From an uncultured Psychroserpens sp. (GTDB taxonomy: Bacteria > Bacteroidota > Bacteroidia > Flavobacteriales > Flavobacteriaceae), in NCBI RefSeq assembly GCF_947503375.1, contig NZ_CANNDQ010000008.1, positions 62,001 through 126,000 of the forward strand: DNA of 64,000 nucleotides, written 5' to 3'. Under the pieces are notes generated by a model. It made no database searches, was not told where the DNA came from, and worked only from the letters and a program-made list of their open reading frames with translations. Shown in pieces: positions 1 through 9,022 of the stretch. Numbering within the stretch: the first letter of the stretch is position 1; each line of letters opens with the position of its first letter. The position numbers and the translations under genes were made by a program.

Positions 1-43
1 CTAAATTGATCTTAAATTCGCTCTGTAGAATATAACACAATTC

Positions 44-718
44 ATGAATAAATACTTGTTTCCAGTATACGCCGTTTTGGTTGGCATTTTTATAGTTGTT
101 ATTTTTAAGCAACAACGTAATGCCTATACAAAATTACTACTATCTTTTAGTGGTGCGTTTTTATTAGCACTAACCCTTTTTGATTTATTGCCAGAAGTAT
201 ACCATCATTTAGATGCCAAACAAACCGGTTTATTTATTATGTTTGGTATTTTGTTGCAAATTACGCTTGAGTTCTTTTCAAAAGGTGCCGAACACGGTCA
301 CGTACATATCCACAAAAACGAAACAACTTTTCCTTGGCTACTTTTTATTAGTCTTTGTATCCATAGCTTTTTAGAAGGCTTTCCTATTCATGAGCATAAT
401 GATATGGTGTATGGTGTACTTATACATAAAATTCCTATAGCTACCTTACTCACCATGTTCTTATTACAATCAAATTATAGTAAACTGCAAATTATTTTAT
501 TCTTATCTGTATTTACTGTAATGACGCCTTTAGGCACAATTGCTTCAAATAATATTAGTGGAATTTCAGATTACATATATAGTATTAATGCTATTGTAAT
601 AGGTATCTTTTTTCACATATCTACTGTTATTTTATTTGAAAGTGGTGAAGGTCATAAATTCAATTTATCTAAACTTATTGCTATCATTTTTGGTGTTGGT
701 ATTGCTTATTTGATCTAA
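44..718 (+). CDS. ZIP-family metal (zinc/iron) transporter
   Basis: Inner-membrane protein of 224 aa, predicted to move divalent metal (zinc or iron class) into the cytoplasm. It shows about seven or eight hydrophobic segments. Between early segments lies a histidine-rich loop (GAEHGHVHIH, residues 81-90). The two intramembrane metal-site motifs of ZIP proteins are visible: HSFLEG at 107-112 and HKIPIA at 128-133. It is shorter than many ZIPs (about 260-300 aa) but has both signature helices. The next gene begins 2 bases after its stop, so the two may be co-transcribed. The family call is sound; the metal specificity cannot be read from the sequence. Confidence 0.85.
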   Translation: MNKYLFPVYAVLVGIFIVVIFKQQRNAYTKLLLSFSGAFLLALTLFDLLPEVYHHLDAKQTGLFIMFGILLQITLEFFSKGAEHGHVHIHKNETTFPWLLFISLCIHSFLEGFPIHEHNDMVYGVLIHKIPIATLLTMFLLQSNYSKLQIILFLSVFTVMTPLGTIASNNISGISDYIYSINAIVIGIFFHISTVILFESGEGHKFNLSKLIAIIFGVGIAYLI

Positions 719-720
719 TT

Positions 721-1149
721 ATGTTTTCTAAAGAAGAATCAAGACAATTGCGTGAACAATTCTGGACTAGTTTTGGTAAATCGTTTCCAAGAAAATGGAT
801 CCTATACAATACTAAGATCAAAGGGCTTTCATTTAAATTCCATTTTGACACAAAATCTGCGCTAGTTGCTCTTGATCTAGAAGATGATCTGGAAAACCGA
901 ATTAATTCTTGGGAAAAGTTGCTGAGTTTAAAATCTATTCTGGTTGAAGAATATCTTACTGATGCCACCTTTGAAGAGACGTACTACCTAAATAATGGAA
1001 AAGAAATCTCGAGAATTTATGTACCCTTAAATCAAAAGGTTTCTATCCATAACAAAGATACATGGCAGGAAGTAATGGTGTTTTTCAATGCTAAGATGCA
1101 GAAGTTTGAGAACTTTTTTATTGAATTTGAAGCTATTCTAAAAGGCTAA
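721..1149 (+). CDS. DUF4268 domain-containing protein
   Basis: Small soluble protein of 142 aa. The opening (FSKEESRQLREQFWTSFGKSF) and the following IKGLSFKFHFD segment are typical of the DUF4268 family as found in Flavobacteriia. No signal peptide or membrane segment is seen. The function is unknown; some DUF4268 proteins occur near nuclease-like genes, but nothing here supports that role. It follows the ZIP gene by 2 bp and ends 12 bp before the convergent aminopeptidase gene. Confidence 0.75.
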   Translation: MFSKEESRQLREQFWTSFGKSFPRKWILYNTKIKGLSFKFHFDTKSALVALDLEDDLENRINSWEKLLSLKSILVEEYLTDATFEETYYLNNGKEISRIYVPLNQKVSIHNKDTWQEVMVFFNAKMQKFENFFIEFEAILKG

Positions 1150-1161
1150 CGTATTTTAAGG

Positions 1162-2640
1162 TCAGTCTAGTTTTGGCAATTTAAAACTATTAAGAGCGCT
1201 TTTTTCTTTCATTAGCGCTTCTATAGCTTCAGATGTTCTTGGAGCTTCATAAGATAAGTTTACTGGTCCTTCATCAGTGATCAAGATATCATCTTCTATA
1301 CGTACTGCAATGCCATGCCATTTTGGATCGCAATCACTTCCTTCTGGAATATAGATACCAGGCTCTACAGTAATTACCATATTAGCTTCAAGCAAACCTC
1401 TCAAACTTGGGTCATGTACATCTAAGCCAATATGATGAGAAGTACCATGTGGAAAATACTGTCGTGCGTCTTTTTCATTTTTAGCGATACCAAGCGCTAT
1501 CAATTCTTTATTAATAATTTCTCGTGCTGCGTCATCTGGCGATCTCAATGTATTGCCAATAACAGACGCAGCAATACCAGCTTCTTGAGCTTTGTATACA
1601 ATATCATATATGATTTTCTGCGCTTCAGAAAATTTACCGCTAGCAGGTATGGTTCTAGTAACATCTGCAGTGTAACCATGGTACTCTGCGCCAAGATCCA
1701 TAAGTACCAAATCATTATCAATTGTCATTTTAGCATTTTCAATGTAATGAAGTACACAACCGTTATTACCAGCACCAACAATACTAGGATAACCTTCATA
1801 CTCACTACCATATTTTTTGTACACATACTCATGTATGCCTTGTACTTCAGCCTCAGACATATTAGAATGTATCGCTTTCATGACCTCACGCTGTCCAATT
1901 GCTGATATACGAACAGCTTTAATTAATAGTTGCAATTCTTCAGGTGTCTTTGTTTGTCGTAAACCTGCTAATAATCTATACAAAATCCTAGTATCTGTAC
2001 TGATTGCTTTATTTTGAATGACATTGGCTTCTTTATTTTCAAGTTGGTCATTCTTATTTTCAATGGCTAGAATTTCATTATATGAAATTTGAGTTTTGAA
2101 AGCAGTAATCAAATCGAATAAATCGGCTTTTTGCCTTGTATTTCTATAATCATCTTCAAACGCTTGAAACAAAACCTTATCAAACTTAGAAAAATCAATT
2201 CCAGAATTTAAAAAAGCTTCTCCATTGAAGACCATTTCAAAACCCAATTTATCTTTTGTACCTTCTACACCTAACCTATAGCCTGTCCACTGCTCTGCTC
2301 TTTTATTTCGTTTTTGCACATAAATAATTTCATTGTACGAATTACCTTGATCATTAATCTGGTCCTCTGAGAAAATTACCAAAACCGCATGTGGCTCTCT
2401 ATAACCTGTGAGATAGTAAAAATTTGGGTCTTGATGGTAAACATAATCAACATCATTGGCGCGATTACGAACAGGATTTGCAAAAAAAATAGCAACACTA
2501 TTTTTAGGCAATTGTTGGCGTAAGGCATCACGTCTGCTCTTATGAAACTCTGAACTTAAATAATCATTTGGAAGGTCTTTTTGTGCCGAAATTAATAGAG
2601 ATACAAGAAATAAACAAAACGATATAATATTGGTCTTCAT
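1162..2640 (-). CDS. pepP: Xaa-Pro aminopeptidase (aminopeptidase P, M24B family), exported
   Basis: Metallopeptidase predicted to remove N-terminal residues preceding proline. The start is set at the ATG whose complement is at 2,638-2,640, because it gives a clean signal peptide (MKTNIISFCLFLVSLLISAQ). The longer reading adds 11 residues in front of it. An N-terminal AMP_N-type domain is followed by the pita-bread catalytic domain. The expected metal ligands are present: Asp in MDLGAEYHGYTADVTR (two), His in HGTSHHIGLDVHD, and Glu in TVEPGIYIPEG and VRIEDDILIT. The export signal suggests a periplasmic enzyme, which is common in Bacteroidota. It converges with the DUF4268 gene. Confidence 0.9.
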   Translation of the reverse strand: MKTNIISFCLFLVSLLISAQKDLPNDYLSSEFHKSRRDALRQQLPKNSVAIFFANPVRNRANDVDYVYHQDPNFYYLTGYREPHAVLVIFSEDQINDQGNSYNEIIYVQKRNKRAEQWTGYRLGVEGTKDKLGFEMVFNGEAFLNSGIDFSKFDKVLFQAFEDDYRNTRQKADLFDLITAFKTQISYNEILAIENKNDQLENKEANVIQNKAISTDTRILYRLLAGLRQTKTPEELQLLIKAVRISAIGQREVMKAIHSNMSEAEVQGIHEYVYKKYGSEYEGYPSIVGAGNNGCVLHYIENAKMTIDNDLVLMDLGAEYHGYTADVTRTIPASGKFSEAQKIIYDIVYKAQEAGIAASVIGNTLRSPDDAAREIINKELIALGIAKNEKDARQYFPHGTSHHIGLDVHDPSLRGLLEANMVITVEPGIYIPEGSDCDPKWHGIAVRIEDDILITDEGPVNLSYEAPRTSEAIEALMKEKSALNSFKLPKLD

Positions 2641-2766
2641 TAAAATATAAATTTGGATACGAAAAATAATCATAAAATTTACACTTAAAAAAAGCTACGC
2701 TCATATTAACAAATCTTTAATCTATTATAATACTATTATCAGGTAATAAAAACAGATAATTTTCGA

Positions 2767-2774
2767 TACATTTG
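2767..2774 (+). promoter_or_regulatory. Putative Bacteroidota -7 box for gcvT
   Basis: TACATTTG matches the Bacteroidota housekeeping -7 consensus TAnnTTTG, 69 bp before gcvT. No convincing TTG -33 box was found at the usual spacing, so the call is tentative. Confidence 0.4.
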
Positions 2775-2843
2775 CTAAAGAATTTTAAGCAAAACAACTA
2801 ATCCTATTTTCCGCTATTAACGGAATATCAAATTTATAATTTC

Positions 2844-3926
2844 ATGAAAAATACGGCCTTAACAGAAACACATATTGAACTTGGCGCTAAAATGGTATCT
2901 TTTGCTGGATATAATATGCCAGTACAATATGAGGGTGTAAATATTGAACATGAAACTGTTAGAAAATCGGTTGGTGTCTTTGATGTATCTCACATGGGAG
3001 AGTTTTTAATTGAAGGACCAAATTCACTAGCCTTAATACAAAAAGTAACTAGTAACGATGCCTCAAAATTAACTATAGGAAAAGCACAATACAGCTGCAT
3101 TCCAAACGATGATGGAGGTATTGTAGATGACTTGATTGTCTATAGAGTTAAAGATGAAACCTATTTGTTAGTTGTAAATGCAAGTAATATTGAAAAAGAT
3201 TGGAATTGGATCGTTTCTAAGAATGACGTTGGCGCTGAAATGCGTGATTTAAGTAACGATTATTCATTGTTAGCTATACAAGGGCCTAAAGCAGTTGAAG
3301 CAATGCAAAGTCTATCTAGTCATGATCTTTCGAGTATAAAATTTTATAATTTTATTGTTGGTGATTTTGCTGGAATAGAACACGTTATTATTTCTGCCAC
3401 TGGTTACACAGGCAGTGGTGGCTTTGAAATTTACTGCAAAAACTCAGAAGTCAAACAAGTTTGGGATAAAGTTATGGAAGCAGGCGCATCGTATGGCATC
3501 AAGCCAATTGGATTAGCTGCTAGAGATACACTTCGATTAGAAATGGGGTATTGCCTTTATGGTAATGATATAGATGATACCACTTCCCCTTTCGAAGCTG
3601 GTTTAGGATGGATCACCAAATTCACTAAAGAATTTACAAATTCTGATGCTTTAGAAGAAGAGAAACGTAGAGGGCCAAAACGTAAGCTTGTAGCATTTGA
3701 AATGGATGAACGTGGCATTCCTCGCCAAAGTTATGATATTGTTGATAGCAATGGAAAAAAAATTGGCGAAGTGACTTCTGGAACGATGTCTCCAAGCTTA
3801 AATAAAGGTATTGGCTTAGGCTATGTCACACCAATTTTTACAGATTTCGGTAGTAAAATTTATATTCAAGTTCGTAAAAAAGCGATACCAGCAACTGTTA
3901 TCAAGTTACCATTCTATAAAGGCTAA
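2844..3926 (+). CDS. gcvT: Glycine cleavage system aminomethyltransferase (T protein)
   Basis: Transfers the methylene group from the aminomethyl-lipoyl H protein to tetrahydrofolate, releasing ammonia, in the cytosolic glycine cleavage system. The 360-aa length is normal. Typical blocks are [12 protein letters not shown] near residue 42, the Asp of DDLIVYR around 97, and the folate-binding region ending in [12 protein letters not shown]. The C-terminal barrel carries [12 protein letters not shown]. The gcvP and gcvH genes are not adjacent, as is usual in flavobacteria. The short-chain-type gene at 3,949 follows after 22 bp. Confidence 0.95.
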   Translation: MKNTALTETHIELGAKMVSFAGYNMPVQYEGVNIEHETVRKSVGVFDVSHMGEFLIEGPNSLALIQKVTSNDASKLTIGKAQYSCIPNDDGGIVDDLIVYRVKDETYLLVVNASNIEKDWNWIVSKNDVGAEMRDLSNDYSLLAIQGPKAVEAMQSLSSHDLSSIKFYNFIVGDFAGIEHVIISATGYTGSGGFEIYCKNSEVKQVWDKVMEAGASYGIKPIGLAARDTLRLEMGYCLYGNDIDDTTSPFEAGLGWITKFTKEFTNSDALEEEKRRGPKRKLVAFEMDERGIPRQSYDIVDSNGKKIGEVTSGTMSPSLNKGIGLGYVTPIFTDFGSKIYIQVRKKAIPATVIKLPFYKG

Positions 3927-3948
3927 AATTTATTTTCACGTTTGATTC

Positions 3949-4782
3949 ATGAAAGAGAACGAAAGTAAACATCGCATATTAATTTTAGGAGCGAGTGGCT
4001 TTATTGGAACTGCTATCTATAAAGAGCTTTGCTCATATTTCAAAACTTTTGGTACTTATCGCATTCAACATAAAGTATATGAAAATAATCATCATTTCAT
4101 TCAATACAATGTTGAGGAAGACGATATTTATGAAGTCCTTGAAGCTACTAAGCCATCAATAATTATTTCTTCTTTACGTGGTGATTTTAATGCGCAAACT
4201 ATTGCACATCAACACATTACTGAGTATTTGCTAGAAAACAATTGTAAAATCATCTTTTTATCTTCAGCAAATGTTTTTGATGCCTACAGTAAATATCCAA
4301 GCTATGAACTAGATAAAACCTATAGTGAGAGTATTTATGGTCATTTTAAAATAAAAATTGAGAATATGCTGCTTCGGTTGCCTAAGAAAAAAGTTGCTAT
4401 TGTACGATTACCTATGGTATTAGGGGCACAATCTCCAAGAGTGAAAGAACTTAAACATCACCTGGAAAACAAAACACCTATTGAGATATTCCCAAATATC
4501 ATAATGAATGTTACAACAGACTCAAAGGTCACGCAACAAATACATTATATTATAAATAGAAATAAATATGGTGTTTTTCATTTGGGAAGTATTGATCTAG
4601 TACACCATGATGAGTATGTAAAAGATATCGTAAATCAAATTAACAAAAAAAATGGTGTCGTTTACAAACATGTTTACACCACAAATCAAGATCGATATCT
4701 CGCAGTTTTACCAAAGTTCAATAAACTTCCAAAACATTTACAAATAACTAGTCAGGAAGTTTTAGAAGCACTCAACAAATGA
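3949..4782 (+). CDS. NAD(P)-dependent sugar epimerase/reductase-like protein (RmlD-type SDR)
   Basis: Extended short-chain dehydrogenase fold of 277 aa. A Rossmann nucleotide-binding motif (GASGFIGTAIYKEL) sits near the N-terminus and a YxxxK catalytic pair (YGHFK) near residue 127. It resembles RmlD/dTDP-4-dehydrorhamnose reductase or NAD-dependent epimerase proteins acting on nucleotide sugars. It is not beside other rhamnose genes, so the substrate is unknown. The surface-glycan cluster 5 kb downstream could be the pathway it serves, but that is inference. Confidence 0.7.
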   Translation: MKENESKHRILILGASGFIGTAIYKELCSYFKTFGTYRIQHKVYENNHHFIQYNVEEDDIYEVLEATKPSIIISSLRGDFNAQTIAHQHITEYLLENNCKIIFLSSANVFDAYSKYPSYELDKTYSESIYGHFKIKIENMLLRLPKKKVAIVRLPMVLGAQSPRVKELKHHLENKTPIEIFPNIIMNVTTDSKVTQQIHYIINRNKYGVFHLGSIDLVHHDEYVKDIVNQINKKNGVVYKHVYTTNQDRYLAVLPKFNKLPKHLQITSQEVLEALNK

Positions 4783-4869
4783 TAACATAGTTCTTTCATG
4801 TAACTATTATTATCTACATAATACGTTTTGAAGTTTTTTTTTTAACTTTATTAGAAACAAATCGTTACT

Positions 4870-5160
4870 ATGAGTTTATTATCTGAAGATATTATTGAAA
4901 AAAAGTTACTACGCTTTCCTGATTGGGAATATCACAATAATGCATTACATGCAGAGTTTGAGTTTGATAATTTTAAAGATTGTTTTAGTGCAATGAGCAG
5001 AATTGCTTTTGAGTGTGAAGCGCAAAATCATCATCCCAATTGGAGTAATGTATACAATGTATTGAAGATCTCACTATCTACTCATGATGCCAATGGTGTT
5101 ACTGATAAAGACTTCAAATTAGCAGGAGCAATTGAGGCTATTGTTGAAGTTCAAGAATAA
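4870..5160 (+). CDS. phhB: 4a-hydroxytetrahydrobiopterin dehydratase (PCD/DCoH)
   Basis: Cytosolic enzyme of 96 aa that dehydrates pterin-4a-carbinolamine to recycle tetrahydrobiopterin after aromatic amino acid hydroxylation. The active-site pattern is present: E50, H54-H55-P56, H72 and D81 (QNHHPNW ... LSTHDANGVTDKD). The size is typical. No phenylalanine hydroxylase lies next to it. A probable terminator follows at 5,249-5,269. Confidence 0.9.
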   Translation: MSLLSEDIIEKKLLRFPDWEYHNNALHAEFEFDNFKDCFSAMSRIAFECEAQNHHPNWSNVYNVLKISLSTHDANGVTDKDFKLAGAIEAIVEVQE

Positions 5161-5248
5161 AATTTTTGTCATAAGTTAATAAATCCGATTACTAAAGTAA
5201 ACTGGCTGTTGGCTATTCAGTATAAATTCAATAATTTTGAATGCTATT

Positions 5249-5269
5249 GCCTACATCCATTTTGTAGGC
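5249..5269 (+). terminator. Intrinsic terminator after phhB
   Basis: Perfect 7-bp stem GCCTACA / TGTAGGC with a 7-nt loop, followed by a T-rich run (TTCATTTTT). It separates phhB from the yebC gene. Confidence 0.6.
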
Positions 5270-5309
5270 TTCATTTTTAAATAAATCAACTACATAATAC
5301 TGGAACATA

Positions 5310-6032
5310 ATGGGAAGAGCTTTTGAATTCCGTAAAGCAAGAAAAATGAAACGCTGGTCAGCGATGAGTAAGGCCTTTACTCGTATAGGTAAAGATATAG
5401 TAATGGCTGTAAAAGAAGGCGGGCCAGATCCAGATGCAAACTCAAGGTTAAGAGCTGTAATACAAAACGCTAAGGCAATTAATATGCCAAAAGATAATAT
5501 TGAGCGTGCCATAAAACGAGCCTCAGATAAAAATCAAGGTGATTACAAAGAAGTTGTTTTTGAAGGTTATGCACCTCATGGTATTGCAGTACTAGTTGAA
5601 ACAGCAACAGATAACAACACACGAACCGTAGCTAATGTACGTAGTTATTTTAATAAATGTGATGGTAGCTTAGGTACTTCTGGTTCAGTAGTTTTTATGT
5701 TTGATCACACTTGCAATTTTAGAATTAATGCCGAAGGGTTAGATCCAGAAGAAATAGAACTTGAATTTATTGATTTTGGAGCAGAAGAAGTTTTTGTTGA
5801 TGATGATGGTATTTTAATTTATGCGCCATTTGAAAGCTTTGGAGCCATTCAAGCTGAATTAGAATCAAGAGGTATTGAGATTTTATCTTCTGGATTTGAA
5901 CGTATTCCACAAGTAACCAAGAAGCTAACACCTGAACAAACTGAAGAGGTTGAAAAACTTCTAGAAAAGTTGGAAGAAGACGATGATGTACAAAACGTAT
6001 ATCACACAATGGAAGAGTCTACTGAAGCATAA
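5310..6032 (+). CDS. yebC: YebC/PmpR-family protein (TACO1-like)
   Basis: Protein of 240 aa with the conserved YebC/TACO1 opening (GRAFEFRKARKMKRWSAMSK), the GGPDPDANSRLR segment and the NMPKDNIERAIKRA motif. Family members are annotated as DNA-binding transcriptional regulators, and some have been linked to translation of proline-rich stretches. Both roles are family knowledge and neither can be told from this sequence. An acidic tail (EEDDD) closes the protein. A strong terminator follows directly, so it is probably monocistronic. Confidence 0.92.
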   Translation: MGRAFEFRKARKMKRWSAMSKAFTRIGKDIVMAVKEGGPDPDANSRLRAVIQNAKAINMPKDNIERAIKRASDKNQGDYKEVVFEGYAPHGIAVLVETATDNNTRTVANVRSYFNKCDGSLGTSGSVVFMFDHTCNFRINAEGLDPEEIELEFIDFGAEEVFVDDDGILIYAPFESFGAIQAELESRGIEILSSGFERIPQVTKKLTPEQTEEVEKLLEKLEEDDDVQNVYHTMEESTEA

Positions 6033-6048
6033 TATTGTTATAAATAAT

Positions 6049-6080
6049 AAAATCCTGTCTGAATAAACAGACAGGATTTT
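6049..6080. terminator. Strong hairpin terminator after yebC
   Basis: Perfect 13-bp stem (AAAATCCTGTCTG and its complement) with a 6-nt loop (AATAAA). A-rich on the left and T-rich on the right, it could work in both directions, ending yebC transcripts and transcripts reading through from mazG. Confidence 0.8.
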
Positions 6081-6233
6081 ACCCCTAACTAAACTAAATT
6101 TTAAATCCTAATCACATCCGCTTAACTATATAATTAAGATTACCTACTTATGATTATGAAACTTATGTTTAAGTTTCTATCTAATCTATATACGTTTTAA
6201 AGTTTAAGTTTGGATTACGAAACTTAAAAAAAA

Positions 6234-7007
6234 TTATATTTTTTTAGCTTCTTCCCAAAACACATCCATTTCTGCAAGTGTCATTTCAGATAATGGCTTG
6301 TTTAAATCTTTAGATTTTTCTTCTAAATACTGAAATCGCTTTATAAATTTTTTATTGGTACGCTCTAAGGCACTTTCTGGGTCAATCTTTAAAAAGCGCG
6401 CATAATTAATCATAGAAAACAATACATCTCCAAATTCACTTTCAATACGCTCTTGATTACCATTGTTAATTTCAGATTGTAATTCTCCTAACTCTTCCTC
6501 TACCTTTTCAAAAACTTGATTAGGTTCTTCCCAGTCAAATCCAACACCAGCCACTTTATCTTGTATTCTATTGGCTTTTACCATAGCTGGTAAACTCTTT
6601 GGAACACCTTGAAGCACACTTGTTTTTCCTTCTTTAAGTTTTAACTGTTCCCAATTGCGTTTAACATCTGCTTCATCTTTAACAGTTACGTCACTGTATA
6701 TATGTGGATGCCTTTCAACTAATTTATCACAAATGGTATGACATACATCTGCAATATCAAAAGCATTCGTTTCACTCCCTATCTTAGAATAAAAAACGAT
6801 ATGAAGTAGCACATCACCAAGTTCTTTCTTTACTTCATCAAGATCGTTATCTAAAATGGCATCGCCTAATTCATACACTTCTTCAATAGTTAAATGACGA
6901 AGAGTTTGTATGGTTTGTTTCTTGTCCCAAGGGCATTTTTCACGCAACTCATCCATAATGGTAAGTAAGCGCTCAAATGCATTTAATTGCGAAGTTTTAT
7001 CTGTCAT
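6234..7007 (-). CDS. mazG: MazG nucleoside triphosphate pyrophosphohydrolase
   Basis: Hydrolyses NTPs/dNTPs to the monophosphate plus pyrophosphate, cleaning the nucleotide pool. It has the two-MazG-domain layout of the E. coli-type enzyme in 257 aa. The catalytic metal-binding pattern ExxE...ExxD is visible in the first domain (EEVYE at 42-46, KELGD ending at D65), and a second helical copy (ELGELQSEI ... SEFGDVLFSM) follows. It is the last gene of a minus-strand group ruvX-def-DUF5606-mazG. Confidence 0.93.
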   Translation of the reverse strand: MTDKTSQLNAFERLLTIMDELREKCPWDKKQTIQTLRHLTIEEVYELGDAILDNDLDEVKKELGDVLLHIVFYSKIGSETNAFDIADVCHTICDKLVERHPHIYSDVTVKDEADVKRNWEQLKLKEGKTSVLQGVPKSLPAMVKANRIQDKVAGVGFDWEEPNQVFEKVEEELGELQSEINNGNQERIESEFGDVLFSMINYARFLKIDPESALERTNKKFIKRFQYLEEKSKDLNKPLSEMTLAEMDVFWEEAKKI

Positions 7008-7101
7008 ATTAGGAATGTAAAATTCAAAAATACGACTATCTCCAATTGTAGTATACTTTTAATAATACTTTATATGAACAATATATTAACTGCCAGACAA
7101 A

Positions 7102-7530
7102 CTATTCTTCTTCATCTGAAGTTTCAGCTTCAGTAGCTTCATCTAGTGTATGTAAAAGGTCATGCTTTTGAAGTAAATTATACCATTGTACAATTTTTTT
7201 GATATCGCTTGCGTAAACGCGATCTTCATCATAATCTGGTAAGACCTCAAAGAAATACTCTTCTAGTGTGTCTTTAGAATCTTTATGGCTAATGGAAGTA
7301 GGTGCTCCGTTTTCTTTCTCCCTCACCTTTTTAAGTACATCTCGCAATGGCAATTCTTCAGTCAAGGTATATACAGCAATTTCGCTAAGTATACTTACAT
7401 TGCTGTGAATGTTAACATTCACTTTTCGTTTATCAATTAAGGATTCTGCAACAAAACCTGTTCTAGTTTGTGCAATAATTTTATATAAGCCTGGTTTTCC
7501 AGAAATGGAAAGAATTTTATCTAAACTCAT
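7102..7530 (-). CDS. DUF5606 domain-containing protein
   Basis: Conserved Bacteroidota protein of 142 aa with a small N-terminal beta-rich part (LDKILSISGKPGLYKIIAQTR) and an acidic tail (EEATEAETSDEEE-like). The N-terminal pattern is that of DUF5606. The function is unknown. Its fixed placement between def and mazG, with 43 bp to def and 94 bp to mazG, points to one operon and perhaps to translation or nucleic-acid housekeeping. Confidence 0.8.
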   Translation of the reverse strand: MSLDKILSISGKPGLYKIIAQTRTGFVAESLIDKRKVNVNIHSNVSILSEIAVYTLTEELPLRDVLKKVREKENGAPTSISHKDSKDTLEEYFFEVLPDYDEDRVYASDIKKIVQWYNLLQKHDLLHTLDEATEAETSDEEE

Positions 7531-7573
7531 AATTTAAGTCGCAATTTTTATCGTTGCTTTTATAATTTTTATA

Positions 7574-8164
7574 TTATCGTTTTTTCTTTAAAGCAGGAAA
7601 ACGCATTCTGTAGTCTACCGTTATTTTTCCTTTTGAGATATTAGAAAGTTTTCCTTTTATCAAACGCTTCTTTAATGACGATAGTTTATCGGTAAATAAA
7701 ACACCTTCAATATGGTCGTATTCATGTTGAATCACTCTAGCTATTAAACCATCAAACGTTTCTGTGCACGTTTTAAATGTTTCGTCTTGATATTGGATGG
7801 TAATCTTTGGTTTTCTAAATACATCCTCTCTTACATCTGGTATACTTAAACAGCCTTCATTAAATGCCCACTCATCTCCAACTTCTTCTAAAATTTGAGC
7901 ATTAATGAATGTACGTTTGAAATTTTTCAACGCTTCTTGCTCTTCCTTAGTAAAGGCTTCATCTTCTGCAAAAGGCGATGTATCTACTAAAAAGAGGCGA
8001 ATAGGCAAACCAATTTGTGGTGCTGCTAAACCAACTCCATAAGCACCATACATGGTCTCTTTCATATTTTTTATGAGTACTTCTAATTTTGGATAGTCTT
8101 TAGTGATTGGCACAGCTTTCTTTCTTAAAACTGGATCACCATAGGCAACAATTGGTAAAATCAT
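7574..8164 (-). CDS. def: Peptide deformylase
   Basis: Removes the formyl group from the N-terminal methionine of new proteins. All three signature motifs are present: GVGLAAPQIG (43-52), EGCLSIP (103-109) and HEYDH (147-151). They provide the Cys and two His metal ligands and the catalytic Glu equivalent. The 196-aa length is normal for the Bacteroidota type, with an insertion (AEDEAFTKEEQEALKN) between motifs 1 and 2. It lies between ruvX and the DUF5606 gene on the same strand. Confidence 0.96.
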   Translation of the reverse strand: MILPIVAYGDPVLRKKAVPITKDYPKLEVLIKNMKETMYGAYGVGLAAPQIGLPIRLFLVDTSPFAEDEAFTKEEQEALKNFKRTFINAQILEEVGDEWAFNEGCLSIPDVREDVFRKPKITIQYQDETFKTCTETFDGLIARVIQHEYDHIEGVLFTDKLSSLKKRLIKGKLSNISKGKITVDYRMRFPALKKKR

Positions 8165-8229
8165 TAGTTCTTGTTTTTCGGATGCAAAAATACAATTCTT
8201 ATTGTGATTTTATAACTTTTAATCGTTAA

Positions 8230-8643
8230 TTAAGATTGATTATACAGGTAGCTTTGCAAGATAATCGTAGCACTTATCTCATCGATCAACGCTTTGTTTT
8301 TTCGTTGATTCTTTTTAAGTCCACTATCTATCATAGTTTGAAATGCCATTTTTGATGTAAAACGTTCATCTACTCGTTTTATTGGAATTTCTGGGCATGC
8401 CTTTTTTAACTTATCTAAAAATTTGAGAATTGAAGCTTCACTTTCAGATGCATCATAATTCATTTGTTTTGGTTCTCCTACTAGTATCAATTCTACTGAT
8501 TCTTCGGTTGTATATACTTTTAAGAAATCTATAATATCTTTAGTTTCTACTGTAGTCAGCCCAGAGGCAATAATCTGTAACTCATCAGTTACAGCTATTC
8601 CAGTTCGTTTTGTCCCGTAGTCAATTGCAAGTATTCTTGGCAT
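8230..8643 (-). CDS. ruvX: RuvX/YqgF putative Holliday junction resolvase
   Basis: RNase-H-fold protein of 137 aa. The motifs are ILAIDYGTKRTGIAVTD at the N-terminus, VGEPKQM in the middle, VDERFTS, and a C-terminal DEISATIILQSYL supplying the last acidic residue. The family is linked to Holliday junction resolution and, in E. coli, to rRNA maturation. It is the first gene of the minus-strand group. Confidence 0.92.
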   Translation of the reverse strand: MPRILAIDYGTKRTGIAVTDELQIIASGLTTVETKDIIDFLKVYTTEESVELILVGEPKQMNYDASESEASILKFLDKLKKACPEIPIKRVDERFTSKMAFQTMIDSGLKKNQRKNKALIDEISATIILQSYLYNQS

Positions 8644-8650
8644 AGGTTTA

Positions 8651-8658
8651 CAAATTTA
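8651..8658 (-). promoter_or_regulatory. Putative -7 promoter box for the ruvX-def-DUF5606-mazG group
   Basis: On the minus strand TAAATTTG matches TAnnTTTG and lies just ahead of the ruvX start, downstream of a minus-strand terminator-like hairpin. No clear -33 box is seen. Confidence 0.4.
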
Positions 8659-8665
8659 GTATAAA

Positions 8666-8697
8666 AAAACTCTTCTTACTTACATAAGAAGAGTTTT
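8666..8697 (-). terminator. Terminator-like hairpin, minus-strand reading
   Basis: Perfect 13-bp stem (AAAACTCTTCTTA and its complement) with a 6-nt loop. Read on the minus strand it is followed by a run of seven T (TTTTTTTATAC), so it looks like a terminator for a transcript coming from 8,700-9,000, where no protein gene is seen. Confidence 0.6.
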
Positions 8698-8804
8698 AAA
8701 ATAATCAACCATTAATAAATATCCATAAACGTGTTTACCCTCTATTTAAACAGTTCATGTTATAACAATATGACACATGGTATTTGAAAAGGTCACATAA
8801 AAAA

Positions 8805-8832
8805 ACACCTTTCTCAGGACAAAGAAAGGTGT
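8805..8832 (-). terminator. Second terminator-like hairpin, minus-strand reading
   Basis: A 10-bp perfect stem (ACACCTTTCT and its complement) with an 8-nt loop. On the minus strand it is followed by seven to eight T. No gene lies immediately upstream on that strand. Confidence 0.55.
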
Positions 8833-8994
8833 ATCAAAAATTAGCTATTAATTACTAAAGGTTTCATGTGCTATTTAAGGGAAACACATGAATTAATAAT
8901 AATCACACTTATAAGACACACGATTATTTGTTTGGTCACATATTTTTTCTTTTTAATTTATTTATTAGAAATTATGAGAAGAATTTTATAGACT

Positions 8995-9002
8995 TATCTT
9001 TG
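8995..9002 (+). promoter_or_regulatory. Putative -7 promoter box for dapD
   Basis: TATCTTTG matches the Bacteroidota TAnnTTTG consensus and ends 20 bp before the dapD start codon. The -33 element is not clear. Confidence 0.5.
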
Positions 9003-9022
9003 TACTTATACATAAAATTAAG

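Larger units (their letters stand above)
8700..9022. other. Gene-free stretch between ruvX and dapD with stem-loops; possible small RNA
   Basis: No credible ORF is present. The stretch holds a second terminator-like hairpin (8,805-8,832), a smaller stem-loop (TTCATGTG at 8,863-8,870 with its complement at 8,885-8,892), and a direct repeat GGTCACATA at 8,791-8,799 and 8,934-8,942. Two minus-strand terminators with no gene feeding them suggest one or two short minus-strand transcripts, or remnants of lost genes. Confidence 0.35.
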
